Assembly: GCF_900129665.1 (NCBI RefSeq)
Contig: NZ_FQWL01000001.1
Coordinates: 496,001-560,000, forward strand
Direction: 5' to 3'
Source of the DNA: Flagellimonas flava
Lineage (GTDB): Bacteria; Bacteroidota; Bacteroidia; Flavobacteriales; Flavobacteriaceae
DNA: 64,000 bases
Position numbers and translations under genes: made by a program
Part shown: in pieces, positions 15,810 through 23,990 of the stretch
Numbering within the stretch: position 1 is the stretch's first letter
How the letters are laid out: every line of letters begins with the position of its first letter
Notes under the pieces: model-generated
Database searches by the model: none
What the model was told of the DNA's origin: nothing
What the model saw: the letters and a program-made list of their open reading frames with translations, nothing else

Positions 15810-16967
15810 TTAGTTTAAAGGCATGAAAAAATGGGGTTGGTGTTCTGGCAGAAGTTTTGGATGAAGTATGGAAATTAGGTCTTTCAGCACAAGGTCGGGT
15901 CTTTGTGGGGCCAGTTCATAAAACAACAACCCCCCGGTTTCTCCTTTGTTGATAGCGTTGGAGAACACCGTTTTTTGTTCAAATGCCTTGAACTGTCTAT
16001 AATGGGAATTTGCCTGAAGCAGTTCTTCGTAAGAGCCATGCAAGGAAGGATTAAACCAATAATCCGCCTGTACACCCTTTTCCAAAACAGCTTCCAGGCT
16101 CAAGCCAATACTTCCGGTATTGGGCGTTTCTTGCCACAAATAGTTGGCGTTGGCGTCCTCCAGGAATTGGGCCATCCAGCTTTTTCCGCCAGCTACATAC
16201 CACACATCTTTATAAAGTCCTCCCGTGAGCACCGTGGGTTTTTCTATTGCATTTTGCGCCAGTTTTTTGGCCTTCTTATAGTTGGCTTCTATACCTTCAA
16301 AAACTTCGTCTGCAAGGGATTCTTTGTTGAAAAAAGGGGCAAAAAACTTAATCCATTCAGCTTTGCCCAATGGGGTGCCCTCTGTCCAGTCACCGTTGTA
16401 AACTATTGGAATTCCAGATTTATGGAGTGTTTCATAGGCTTTATTGGTATCGTTGATGCCAAAACCGATAAGCACCTCTGGTTTGAGAGCCAGGGTTATT
16501 TCGGTATTGATGTTTTCATTGGTGCCTAGTTCTTCGATTTGTCCCTTTTGTATTCGGACTCTGGCTGCGACCGAAGAAATTAAATCCGTGTTTGGGAATC
16601 CAACAATAGCATCGAGTTCGCCAAGTGCTTCCAAGGCGGCGATATGGGTAGTTGAGGTGATTATCATTTGGTTCACGGGAGTCGCCACAATGGCATCATA
16701 GGCATCTCTGGGCAGGGTAATGCTGGCTAACCTATCCTTAGGCACAAGGGCGTAGGTGAAGGTGCTTTTGGAGCCGGGCCATGGAGAGCTTACCTCGATA
16801 ACGGTTATGATACCTTCCGATTTGATATTAAAACCTGTAGCGTACTGAATTTGGTTTGGAACCACATTTTGTTTAACCGATATAGGCTTCTTTTTTTCTT
16901 GGCATCCTACGATAAAGATGGTCAGCATCAATGTAAAAACCAGACTAGAAAAACGTTTTTGTCCCAT
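15810..16967 (-). CDS. ABC transporter substrate-binding lipoprotein (BtuF-like)
   Basis: A 385-residue periplasmic-binding protein of the helical-backbone (BtuF/FepB) class. The N-terminus MGQKRFSSLVFTLMLTIFIVGCQEKKK is a lipoprotein signal (Cys at 22). The mature protein has SITLPRDAYDAIVATPVNQMIITSTTHIAALEALG, then EITLALKPEVLIGFG and a second lobe. The open frame runs on to 17171 across the riboswitch region, but the ATG at 16967 begins the signal peptide. On the minus strand TACTTTTG (16980-16973) fits the -7 box only 6 bp before the ATG. First gene of the importer operon. No riboswitch precedes it on this strand. Confidence 0.85.
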   Translation of the reverse strand: MGQKRFSSLVFTLMLTIFIVGCQEKKKPISVKQNVVPNQIQYATGFNIKSEGIITVIEVSSPWPGSKSTFTYALVPKDRLASITLPRDAYDAIVATPVNQMIITSTTHIAALEALGELDAIVGFPNTDLISSVAARVRIQKGQIEELGTNENINTEITLALKPEVLIGFGINDTNKAYETLHKSGIPIVYNGDWTEGTPLGKAEWIKFFAPFFNKESLADEVFEGIEANYKKAKKLAQNAIEKPTVLTGGLYKDVWYVAGGKSWMAQFLEDANANYLWQETPNTGSIGLSLEAVLEKGVQADYWFNPSLHGSYEELLQANSHYRQFKAFEQKTVFSNAINKGETGGLLFYELAPQRPDLVLKDLISILHPKLLPEHQPHFFMPLN

Positions 16968-17021
16968 GACGCCAAAAGTAAGATTATTTAACTTTTTTGA
17001 AAAAAGATTAAACAGAATCAT

Positions 17022-17029
17022 TAATTTCG
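17022..17029 (+). promoter_or_regulatory. Candidate promoter of the riboswitch-btuB transcript
   Basis: TAATTTCG matches seven of eight positions of TAnnTTTG and a TTG lies 22 bp upstream (16997-16999). Transcription would start near 17036, exactly where the conserved riboswitch sequence begins. Confidence 0.5.
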
Positions 17030-17035
17030 CTGCGA

Positions 17036-17226
17036 ATTTTGGTTTGTTTGGGCCTTTGGCCCAAACAATTAAAAGGGAATCCGGTGCAAATCCGGAACTG
17101 TTCCCGCAACTGTAAGTTGATATCGAGTTCATCTTGATACCTTTTTGGGGTGCTATTTTCTTCAAAGCCACTGTCCTTTAGGATGGGAAGGCAAAATGGC
17201 ATTCAACAAGTCAGGAGACCTGCCAA
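17036..17226 (+). promoter_or_regulatory. Cobalamin (B12) riboswitch
   Basis: The element contains the conserved cobalamin aptamer parts in order: TTTGGT, a perfect hairpin (GTTTGGGCC and GGCCCAAAC), AAAAGGGAATCCGGTGCAAA, TCCGGAACTG, CCCGCAACTGT, then GCCACTG, GGGAAGGC and the B12 box AAGTCAGGAGACCTGCC at 17209-17225. It lies 104 bp before the ATG of the BtuB-like receptor. Adenosylcobalamin binding would lower expression of the receptor and the gene behind it. The 362-bp stretch between the divergent genes is mostly this element. Confidence 0.95.
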
Positions 17227-17229
17227 ATT

Positions 17230-17284
17230 TTTATCCGCCCAGGAGGGCAAACAAACATTGTTAAACTTTCGGGATAAAAGTTTA
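17230..17284 (+). promoter_or_regulatory. Possible riboswitch expression platform (competing stems)
   Basis: Two stems cannot form together: TAAACTTT (17262-17269) with AAAGTTTA (17277-17284), and TTTATCCG (17230-17237) with CGGGATAAA (17270-17278, one bulge). A short GCCC/GGGC hairpin (17237-17248) is also possible. There is no terminator-like T-run, so control may be at translation or by another route. Confidence 0.4.
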
Positions 17285-17329
17285 CGTATGGGACAGCATA
17301 CTATTCTCCCGTTTATTCACTTAAACGAA

Positions 17330-19192
17330 ATGAAAAAAAGAAATTTAATTTTATGCACCGCAGTTTTTGCGGGACAAGGACTTTTTGCGCAGCAAACCCA
17401 GCAAGATTCCCTTGAAATCCAACAACTTGATGAAGTTGTGGTCAGCGATTCCCGTTTTGCCTTGAAACGGGAAAACTCGGGTAAAACGGTAATTAAAATT
17501 ACCGCGGAGGAGTTGGAACGCAATCAGGGTAGGACTGTTGGCGAATTGATCAATACCAAAAGCGGAATCGAGATTACCGGGAGCCGTGGTAGGGATGGCT
17601 CCGTTTTTGGCGTTTTTGCCAGAGGGGGGCGTGGACGCCAGGCCCTTGTTATCATTGATGGTGTTCGTGTTTCAGACCCTGCTTCATTTTCACAGGAATA
17701 CGATATCAGGTTACTTTCAACAGCCAACATCGAGTCCATAGAAATTATTAAAGGAGCTGCCAGTACCTTGTATGGGACCAATGCGGCAACCGCGGTAATT
17801 TTGATTACCACCAAAAAGGAATCCTCTGATAAAATCACGGGCAACTTCCAATCCACCATCGGAACAAATCAAAATCAAGATGACCAAAATTACAATTTGG
17901 GCAGTTTTGCCAATGGAGCATCGATAAGCGGCACCTTGGAAAAGTTTTCTTATGGAGTGGACTTTTCAAACCGATATTCAAGCGGTCTTTCGGCGGCAGT
18001 GACTCCCCAAAATGAGGAAGATGTTTTTTCCCATTTTGCAACTAACATCAAATTGGGATATCAATTTTCCGAAAACTTTGAACTATCGGTATATGGAAAC
18101 CAGACCAAATTCAATACAGAGTTTGATGCTGCCTTGGCAGAGGCACCTAACCGTGCCAAGGTTAGTCAGGAAAGGGTAGGGCTATCCACTTCAATTGTCT
18201 ATGGCAAGGGGTCGGTCCATTTGAATGCTGCTTACACAGATTACCTCAATGAGTCGGTTAGTACTTTTGGGGAGAGTACCTCCGATGGAAAAAACTTGGT
18301 TTTGGATGTATACAATAAATATGTCATTGCTGATAAATGGCACACTATTTTGGGTGTCAACTATCTCAAGGATGAAGCAGTTTTCACTAATGAGGCTGAC
18401 TTTACCATCTTGGACCCCTATGCCAATGTGGTCTATGTTTCGGACTTTGGATTTAATTTAAATACCGGGGCAAGGTTGAACACGCACTCAGAATATGGGA
18501 ATCAATTTGTCTACAATGTGAATCCATCCTATTCCATTTCCACCGAAAATGGATATATAAAATTGCTGGGCTCTTATGCAACCTCATATATCACGCCCAA
18601 CTTGATTCAACTGTTTGGGGATTTCGGAGCCAACCCAGATTTGGAACCTGAGGAAAATCGAACCTTAGAAGGCGGGGTGGAATACTATATCAGCAACAAG
18701 TTACGCCTGAGCTCACTGTATTTTAATCGCAATGAAAAGAACACCATAGGTTTTGATCAAAACTTTACAAGTATAAATGTTGCTGATGAGATTGACGCCA
18801 GTGGGGTGGAAGTTGAGGCTTCTTGGAACCCATCCAATGTCTTCAGTTTAGATGCCAACTATACCTTCACTGAGCGCAAAGGTGATAATGCAATTCGCAT
18901 TCCCAAGCATAAGGTGAATCTGGCACTTGGATATCAAGTATGTGAAACCACCAATCTTTCCTTAACCTACGCGTATACAGGACAGCGCGTAGATACCGAC
19001 TTCACCACGTTTTCCGATGTGTCATTGGAAGCATTCTCTCTTGTTGGTCTATATGTGGAGCACCAGTTGATTCCGCAGAAACTTAAGATTTTCTTGAATG
19101 GAACCAATTTGTTGAATGAGGATTTTGTGGAGGTAATTGGATTTACGACCCGGGGAAGAAATATAAGTGCTGGATTTAACCTGAACCTGTAA
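17330..19192 (+). CDS. btuB: TonB-dependent vitamin B12 receptor (BtuB-like)
   Basis: A 620-residue outer-membrane receptor. Signal peptide MKKRNLILCTAVFAGQGLFAQ is followed by a TonB-box-like LDEVVVSDSR, a plug domain (GRTVGELINTKSGIEI, GRGRQALVIIDGVRV, NIESIEIIKGAASTLYG) and a 22-strand-type beta-barrel that ends NISAGFNLNL with the usual aromatic/hydrophobic alternation. The length equals E. coli BtuB. The ATG at 17330 rather than the upstream frame is chosen because it starts the signal peptide and lies after the cobalamin riboswitch. Energised by TonB-ExbBD, it would bring cobalamin to the periplasmic BtuF-like lipoprotein encoded divergently. Confidence 0.93.
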   Translation: MKKRNLILCTAVFAGQGLFAQQTQQDSLEIQQLDEVVVSDSRFALKRENSGKTVIKITAEELERNQGRTVGELINTKSGIEITGSRGRDGSVFGVFARGGRGRQALVIIDGVRVSDPASFSQEYDIRLLSTANIESIEIIKGAASTLYGTNAATAVILITTKKESSDKITGNFQSTIGTNQNQDDQNYNLGSFANGASISGTLEKFSYGVDFSNRYSSGLSAAVTPQNEEDVFSHFATNIKLGYQFSENFELSVYGNQTKFNTEFDAALAEAPNRAKVSQERVGLSTSIVYGKGSVHLNAAYTDYLNESVSTFGESTSDGKNLVLDVYNKYVIADKWHTILGVNYLKDEAVFTNEADFTILDPYANVVYVSDFGFNLNTGARLNTHSEYGNQFVYNVNPSYSISTENGYIKLLGSYATSYITPNLIQLFGDFGANPDLEPEENRTLEGGVEYYISNKLRLSSLYFNRNEKNTIGFDQNFTSINVADEIDASGVEVEASWNPSNVFSLDANYTFTERKGDNAIRIPKHKVNLALGYQVCETTNLSLTYAYTGQRVDTDFTTFSDVSLEAFSLVGLYVEHQLIPQKLKIFLNGTNLLNEDFVEVIGFTTRGRNISAGFNLNL

Positions 19193-19209
19193 TTGACTAC
19201 CTTGTAAAG

Positions 19210-20148
19210 ATGATTAAGGTTTGTTCTTTTTTACCGGCAGTTACCCAGATGTTATACGATATGGGTTTGGATGATCATTTGTTTGGGGTGACGTTCGAGT
19301 GCCCTGAGAAGGCTTTAAAGGAAAAACAGCCTGTTGTCCGATGCATCTTGGAGGGAAAGGATTTGTCCAGTAAGGAAATCGATGCTCTTTTTTCCGCCAG
19401 CAAACACCAGGGTAAGGACCTTTATTACGTAGATGAGCAGATATTGGAAGAAATTGCCCCTGATATCATCTTTACCCAGGATATGTGCGATATCTGTCAG
19501 ATAGATACGGCTTGTACCGCCGCCGCTGTTTCCAAATTGGACAAACAGCCAGAGCTGATTTCAATTAGTCCGGAATCTTTGGAGGATGTTTTTGAATCTG
19601 CCGTTACCATAGCTAGGGCCTTGGGAAAAGAGGAAGTAGCCTATACTTATCTTGATGCACTTCAAAAACGCATAGATAAAGTTGTAGATAAACTCAGAAC
19701 TGCCAAAGCGCTTCCCAAACGTGTCATGCTCTTGGAATGGCTGGATCCAATTTTTAATTGTGGACATTGGATTCCGCACCAAATCGGCTTGGCCGGAGGA
19801 ATTGATATGCTTTCTAATCCGTCTGGGGACAGTATTGTTACCCAGTGGGATAAAATAGTTCGGTACGATCCAGAAATTCTGGTAATTGCCCCATGTGGAT
19901 TTACGGTGGAAAGAACATTGACGGAATTACATTTATTAAGTGCCAAAAAGGACTGGGATTCACTTAGGGCGGTGCAAGAAAACAGGGTCTACCTTGCGGA
20001 TTTCGACCTTTTTACCCAGTCATCTGCCAATACCTTGGTTAATGGAATTGAACTATTGGCGGGTATTTTCCATCCGGAAGCCATTACAATCCCCAAAAAC
20101 TTAAAAAACAAGTACCAACATGTGGATTGCCAATTGACTGAACGATGA
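19210..20148 (+). CDS. BtuF-like cobalamin-binding protein without signal peptide
   Basis: A 312-residue protein of the helical-backbone metal-receptor fold. It begins MIKVCSFLPAVTQMLYDMGL directly at the mature fold, with no signal peptide, so it is probably cytosolic. A cysteine motif FTQDMCDICQ (C93, C96, then C102) is typical of a widespread BtuF-like subfamily; canonical BtuF lacks it. The gene lies 17 bp after btuB and so under the same riboswitch. Possible roles are intracellular corrinoid handling or metal ligation; neither is shown. A bidirectional terminator follows. Confidence 0.85.
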   Translation: MIKVCSFLPAVTQMLYDMGLDDHLFGVTFECPEKALKEKQPVVRCILEGKDLSSKEIDALFSASKHQGKDLYYVDEQILEEIAPDIIFTQDMCDICQIDTACTAAAVSKLDKQPELISISPESLEDVFESAVTIARALGKEEVAYTYLDALQKRIDKVVDKLRTAKALPKRVMLLEWLDPIFNCGHWIPHQIGLAGGIDMLSNPSGDSIVTQWDKIVRYDPEILVIAPCGFTVERTLTELHLLSAKKDWDSLRAVQENRVYLADFDLFTQSSANTLVNGIELLAGIFHPEAITIPKNLKNKYQHVDCQLTER

Positions 20149-20162
20149 AAGATAAGAAATGA

Positions 20163-20190
20163 AAAAGCGGCCGGTTGGCCGCTTTTTTTT
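20163..20190. terminator. Bidirectional intrinsic terminator
   Basis: AAAAGCGGCC and GGCCGCTTTT form a perfect 10-bp stem around GGTT, with an A-run before and a T-run after it. It separates the convergent BtuF-like gene and the S41 protease gene; the latter's stop codon lies at its edge. Confidence 0.92.
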
Positions 20191-21662
20191 TATTGTTTTC
20201 CAATGTTCAAGGGTTTGTCTAGATACATATTATCACGCATAGGAGTTTCAATTCTAGAACTTACAAATGTCTTGGCCGGCATTTGTACGGAGAAACTCCT
20301 TTTACTGGTTACTCCGGTAATTTCTTCAATGGCTCTCGCCAATAATGGTTCGTCGGGATCACCCAAAACACCCAGATTGGCCAAATCCTCCTCTAGTACC
20401 TCATTGGGCACCAATCCTTCGGTATAATCGAAAAATCCATCGGCATTTTCATTTCTTCCTACCAAAGGCTGGATTCCCCAACTGTTGTTCGGATTGATTT
20501 GATTCTCACGATCACTGTTATAGATGAAGCTATTGTCCGGGTCATCCACAAGGGTGATGGAAAACTCGTTTTTGCCTCGAGTGGTCTCGCCTACATGAAA
20601 AATTTCAACATAGGGCGCCAAACCATTCATGACCAATTCACTGGCAGACGCCGAGCTGTTAGTGGCAATCACATGTACTTTACTAAGGTTTAGCGTGTTT
20701 ATGGCGGTAGTCCCTGTTGTGCTGGCAAAGTAATCTTCGAGTTGTTCCGCGCTTAGTTGATTCTGGATTTTATCGTTCCATCGTTGTCTTATATAAAGCT
20801 CATCGGTATTGGTGCTGTAAATCATACTGGCAAGCAGCCGGGAAGTATTTACAGAGCCACCTGGATTGTAACGCATGTCCAAGACCAACTCAGTTGCACC
20901 TTCGGCCTTAAATTGTCCGAAGGCAGCATTGAGCTGTTCGTTAAAACTGCTCAGGAAACGGTTATACATCAAATAGGCGATTTTTGTGCCATTGATATCC
21001 AAAGTTTTGGCCACCAAAATGGGATCCTCTACTTGATTTTCAATTTTGGTCAACTCAATTTCCGTGTCATTGTCCACAATCTCTTCGTTGACAATATCGG
21101 CTAGCCCCAAGGTAAAGGTGTCGTTGCCATTGAACAAAAGGTTTACATAGTTGCCAAGGGTCAGTTGTTGTCCATCCACCCGGGTAAATATATCCCCTCT
21201 TTTTATGTCGGTTGTTGATGCGTCAGAGTTGGGAACAATATATTGAACATATCCGAAGAGGCCGTCTCCTTCAGAAAATCGGACTAAGCCAAACTCCAAA
21301 CCGTTACTTTTGGACACTCCAGACAGGTTATTGACCAGTTCCTCATAGTTTTCGTTGAGGAAACTAAAACGGTCTTCCTCAAACAATAGGACATCAAAAT
21401 AGAAATCCTCCGGGTTGGGTGTTTGGGCCAGAAAGTTGGTGAATTCTTCGTTGTTTGTAAAACGTGTATCCGCCAAATCGGGTACACTACCTTGCCAAAA
21501 ATACCATAGATTCATAGCGTTCCACATAAATGCTTGGGGAGCCAAGGCATTGTCTATAGTACCCGGAGGGTCCGGATTTGGGTTTTCAATCCCATTGTCA
21601 TCACTGGAACACGAAGAAAATAAGAGTCCAACTCCAACAAATAAGAACAGTAGTTTTTTCAT
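20190..21662 (-). CDS. S41 family peptidase lipoprotein
   Basis: A 490-residue protein with lipoprotein signal MKKLLFLFVGVGLLFSSC followed by SSDDNG, an acidic run after the Cys that may direct it to the cell surface. A helical N-terminal part, a PDZ-like region (VPNSDASTTDIKRGDIFTRVDG near residue 180) and the tail-specific-protease core follow, with TELVLDMRYNPGGSVNTSRLLA and the catalytic serine in NSSASASELVMNGL. The frame extends upstream to 21695, but the ATG at 21662 starts the signal peptide. Likely substrate proteins unknown. Divergent from the ECF sigma gene. Confidence 0.92.
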   Translation of the reverse strand: MKKLLFLFVGVGLLFSSCSSDDNGIENPNPDPPGTIDNALAPQAFMWNAMNLWYFWQGSVPDLADTRFTNNEEFTNFLAQTPNPEDFYFDVLLFEEDRFSFLNENYEELVNNLSGVSKSNGLEFGLVRFSEGDGLFGYVQYIVPNSDASTTDIKRGDIFTRVDGQQLTLGNYVNLLFNGNDTFTLGLADIVNEEIVDNDTEIELTKIENQVEDPILVAKTLDINGTKIAYLMYNRFLSSFNEQLNAAFGQFKAEGATELVLDMRYNPGGSVNTSRLLASMIYSTNTDELYIRQRWNDKIQNQLSAEQLEDYFASTTGTTAINTLNLSKVHVIATNSSASASELVMNGLAPYVEIFHVGETTRGKNEFSITLVDDPDNSFIYNSDRENQINPNNSWGIQPLVGRNENADGFFDYTEGLVPNEVLEEDLANLGVLGDPDEPLLARAIEEITGVTSKRSFSVQMPAKTFVSSRIETPMRDNMYLDKPLNIGKQ

Positions 21663-21798
21663 AGCAAAATTTTGGGTTAATTCATCAATTATCATTCCAC
21701 ACCTTCAATTATACTTAGGTATATGTAGAATTAATTTTAAATTTCTTACAATGAATTGGCATACAAATTAGCTACATATCATCAGAATACAAATTTTT

Positions 21799-21824
21799 TG
21801 TAACAAATTTCGATATACGTCGTC
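21799..21824 (+). promoter_or_regulatory. ECF-type promoter before the sigma factor gene
   Basis: TGTAAC (21799-21804) and CGTC (21821-21824) are separated by 16 bp, in keeping with the AAC and CGT cores of ECF sigma promoters. It lies 50 bp before the sigma gene, so autoregulation is plausible. Inferred from the motif only. Confidence 0.5.
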
Positions 21825-21873
21825 GAGATAATGTAAGCAAGGAAATAAAACTTACAACAACTAAGAAAACCTA

Positions 21874-22383
21874 ATGAAACAAGCCGAATTTTTAAGTGTG
21901 GTGATGCCTTTTAAGGATAAACTATATAGACTGGCAAAGCGCTTATTGGTTTCTAGGGAGGAGGCGGAAGATGCCACACAGGAGATTTTATTGAAACTGT
22001 GGGCAAAAAATGAATCTATGGCGGAGTATAAAAATGTAGAAGCTTTCGCCATGACGATGACCAAAAATTTCTGCCTTGACCGACTAAAGTCGAAGCAAGC
22101 CAGTAACCTTAAATTGGTCCACAGTAATTATCAGGATGAAAGCACATCATTGCAAAAACAACTGGAGGCAGAGGATAGTATAGGATGGATGGAGCGCATT
22201 ATGGAAGAACTGCCGGAACAACAAAAAATGGTGTTACAGCTGAGGGATGTGGAACAATACGACTTTGACGAAATATGTGCCTTAATGGAAATGAAACCTA
22301 CCGCAGTGCGCGTGGCACTTTCCAGGGCAAGAAAAACAGTACGACAAGAATTGATAAAAAAACATAGCTATGGAATTGGATAA
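21874..22383 (+). CDS. ECF-type RNA polymerase sigma factor
   Basis: A 169-residue sigma-70 family factor with only regions 2 and 4. Region 2 has KLYRLAKRLLVSREEAEDATQEILLKLW and the -10 recognition part AFAMTMTKNFCLDRLKSK; region 4 has LPEQQKMVLQLRDVEQYDFDEICALMEMKPTAVRVALSRARKTVRQ. It heads an operon of five genes and overlaps the next gene by 14 bases. The partner is a small membrane protein, so the factor probably reports on the envelope. Confidence 0.95.
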   Translation: MKQAEFLSVVMPFKDKLYRLAKRLLVSREEAEDATQEILLKLWAKNESMAEYKNVEAFAMTMTKNFCLDRLKSKQASNLKLVHSNYQDESTSLQKQLEAEDSIGWMERIMEELPEQQKMVLQLRDVEQYDFDEICALMEMKPTAVRVALSRARKTVRQELIKKHSYGIG

Positions 22384-22789
22384 CATAGAAAAATTATTGG
22401 AAAAGTATTTTGAGGCAACCACTACCATTGCAGAGGAACAGGAATTGCAGACCTATTTTTCGCAAAAAGATGTAGCGGCACATTTGGAGCAATACCGCCC
22501 CATGTTCAATTTCTTTTCCAATGCCAAGGAGGAGCGCTATACCAAGCAGGTTCCATTAAAACCTAGAAAAAACTACTACAAGTGGATTTCCGTTGCTGCC
22601 GTAGCCGTTTTGACCTTTGGCATCTATTTTGGTAACCAGTACAGAGAAAGACAGCAGGCAGAGTATGCCTATCAGGAAACCAAAAAAGCTTTTGAGCTCT
22701 TGGCCGAGAATTTTGGAAAAGGTACAGAAAAAGTGGCCTATTTACAGGAGTTTGAAGTAGCAAAACAAAAAATTTACAACAATAATTAA
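22370..22789 (+). CDS. Small single-pass membrane protein, possible anti-sigma factor
   Basis: A 139-residue protein. Residues 1-70 are soluble and charged (IEKLLEKYFEATTTIAEEQELQTYF), residues about 72-90 form one membrane span (WISVAAVAVLTFGIYFG), and the last 45 residues are a helical extracytoplasmic tail. The topology and its 14-base overlap with the sigma gene fit an anti-sigma factor, but the zinc-binding HxxxCxxC motif of the ZAS class is missing. The N-terminal helix pattern resembles the start of other Bacteroidetes proteins encoded next to ECF sigma factors. Confidence 0.65.
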   Translation: MELDNIEKLLEKYFEATTTIAEEQELQTYFSQKDVAAHLEQYRPMFNFFSNAKEERYTKQVPLKPRKNYYKWISVAAVAVLTFGIYFGNQYRERQQAEYAYQETKKAFELLAENFGKGTEKVAYLQEFEVAKQKIYNNN

Positions 22790-22799
22790 ATCGTAAACA

Positions 22800-23339
22800 A
22801 TGAAAAGGAATATTTTAATTTTATTAATCGCTGTTATACCACTGTCCGGGTTTTCCCAGTCCCTATTTGATCAATATGAGGATTTGGACGAAGTAACCTC
22901 CGTGGTGGTGAATAAAAGCATGTTCAATCTGTTGGCTAAGATAGATGTAGAGGTTGATGACCCCGAGGCCCAGGATTTTATGGACATTGCCAGTAGCCTT
23001 AAAAGTCTAAAGGTGTTTACCACGGACAACAAGGAGATTGGCGATAACATGAAATCATCGGTACAGCGTTATCTGAAGTCCGCTACAATGGAGGAATTGA
23101 TGCGAGTTAAGGACAAGGACGCCAATGTAAAGTTCTATATAAAGGAAGGAAAGGATGACGACCATGTTAGTGAATTGCTGATGTTCGTTACGGGTTTGAA
23201 AGATGTAGAGGCCGATGGCAGAAAGTTTGAGACTGTATTGCTATCTCTTACAGGTGATATCGATCTGAACAAGATCAATTCATTGACCAATAAAATGAAT
23301 TTGCCTAAGGAATTGAACAAAGCAGGAAAGAAACAATAA
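22800..23339 (+). CDS. DUF4252 domain protein 1
   Basis: A 179-residue exported protein: signal peptide MKRNILILLIAVIPLSGFSQ, then SLFDQYEDLDEVTSVVVNKSMFNLLAKI and a C-terminal beta-rich part with FYIKEGKDDDHVSELLMFVTG and TVLLSLTGDIDLNKI. DUF4252 has no known function. Its closest relative in the window is the next gene, with which it shares the F-D-x-Y/F-E-D opening and the GKDDDHVxELLMFVTG block. Third gene of the sigma operon, 10 bp after the membrane protein. Confidence 0.85.
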   Translation: MKRNILILLIAVIPLSGFSQSLFDQYEDLDEVTSVVVNKSMFNLLAKIDVEVDDPEAQDFMDIASSLKSLKVFTTDNKEIGDNMKSSVQRYLKSATMEELMRVKDKDANVKFYIKEGKDDDHVSELLMFVTGLKDVEADGRKFETVLLSLTGDIDLNKINSLTNKMNLPKELNKAGKKQ

Positions 23340-23346
23340 AGTGGTA

Positions 23347-23374
23347 AGTGGCCGAGAATTTCCTCTCGGCCACT
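23347..23374 (+). terminator. Hairpin between two DUF4252 genes (weak terminator or processing site)
   Basis: A perfect 11-bp stem, AGTGGCCGAGA with TCTCGGCCACT, loop ATTTCC, followed by ATTTTA, which is a poor T-run. It may lower, but probably does not abolish, read-through to the next gene. Confidence 0.7.
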
Positions 23375-23408
23375 ATTTTAACCACAACATCAATCAAAAA
23401 CAATTAGA

Positions 23409-23954
23409 ATGAAAAGAATAATTATGTTAATAATGGTGGCGATGCTACCTTATTTAGGAACCTCTCAATCGATATTTGACAAGTTCGAGGATTCGGAAAG
23501 AATTGGATCCGTTACCATCAATAAAGGAATGTTGAACATTGTCGCAAAGATGATGGAGTATGACGATGATGTGGATAGCCAAGAATGTGTTGATATTGCT
23601 AGAAGCATCAACAACATAAAGGTTTTTATGTCCGAGGATGAAGGAGCGGCAGCCGATATGGCGGCAACCATGAAGCAATATGTCCGGTCATCCAAATTGG
23701 AAGAGCTCATGAAAGTAAGGGATGGGGATACCAACCTTAAGTTTTATGTGAGGAATGGAAAGGATGATGATCATGTGGCCGAGTTGCTTATGTTTGTTAC
23801 CGGTATTGAAGAGAAGAAGCACCGGAAGCACGATTACCATTTTGAAACCGTATTACTCACCATGACAGGAGATATAGACCTTACCAAGGTGGGTGCTTTG
23901 ACCAAAAAAATGGATCTACACAAGGGACTGCACAAAATTGAAGAAAGAGAGTAA
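23409..23954 (+). CDS. DUF4252 domain protein 2
   Basis: A 181-residue paralogue of the preceding gene: signal peptide MKRIIMLIMVAMLPYLGTSQ, then SIFDKFEDSERIGSVTINKGMLNIVAKM, the block NGKDDDHVAELLMFVTGIE and TVLLTMTGDIDLTKVGALTKKMDL. Predicted periplasmic or surface protein of unknown function. It follows a hairpin and is 36 bp before the start of the third DUF4252 gene. The two paralogues probably arose by tandem duplication, given their order and shared blocks. Confidence 0.85.
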   Translation: MKRIIMLIMVAMLPYLGTSQSIFDKFEDSERIGSVTINKGMLNIVAKMMEYDDDVDSQECVDIARSINNIKVFMSEDEGAAADMAATMKQYVRSSKLEELMKVRDGDTNLKFYVRNGKDDDHVAELLMFVTGIEEKKHRKHDYHFETVLLTMTGDIDLTKVGALTKKMDLHKGLHKIEERE

Positions 23955-23990
23955 ATGTCTTTAAGACGAAAGTCACTTAAAATTGAACAA

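Noticed and set aside
15903..16529. Rightward 208-codon frame
   Set aside because: It is fully antisense to the BtuF-like lipoprotein gene and its composition is that of a reversed coding frame.
16968..17171. Longer N-terminus for the BtuF-like lipoprotein
   Set aside because: The extension crosses the riboswitch on the opposite strand and would bury the lipoprotein signal peptide 68 residues inside the protein.
17150..17329. Longer N-terminus for the BtuB-like receptor
   Set aside because: It would translate part of the B12 riboswitch; the signal peptide begins at the ATG at 17330.
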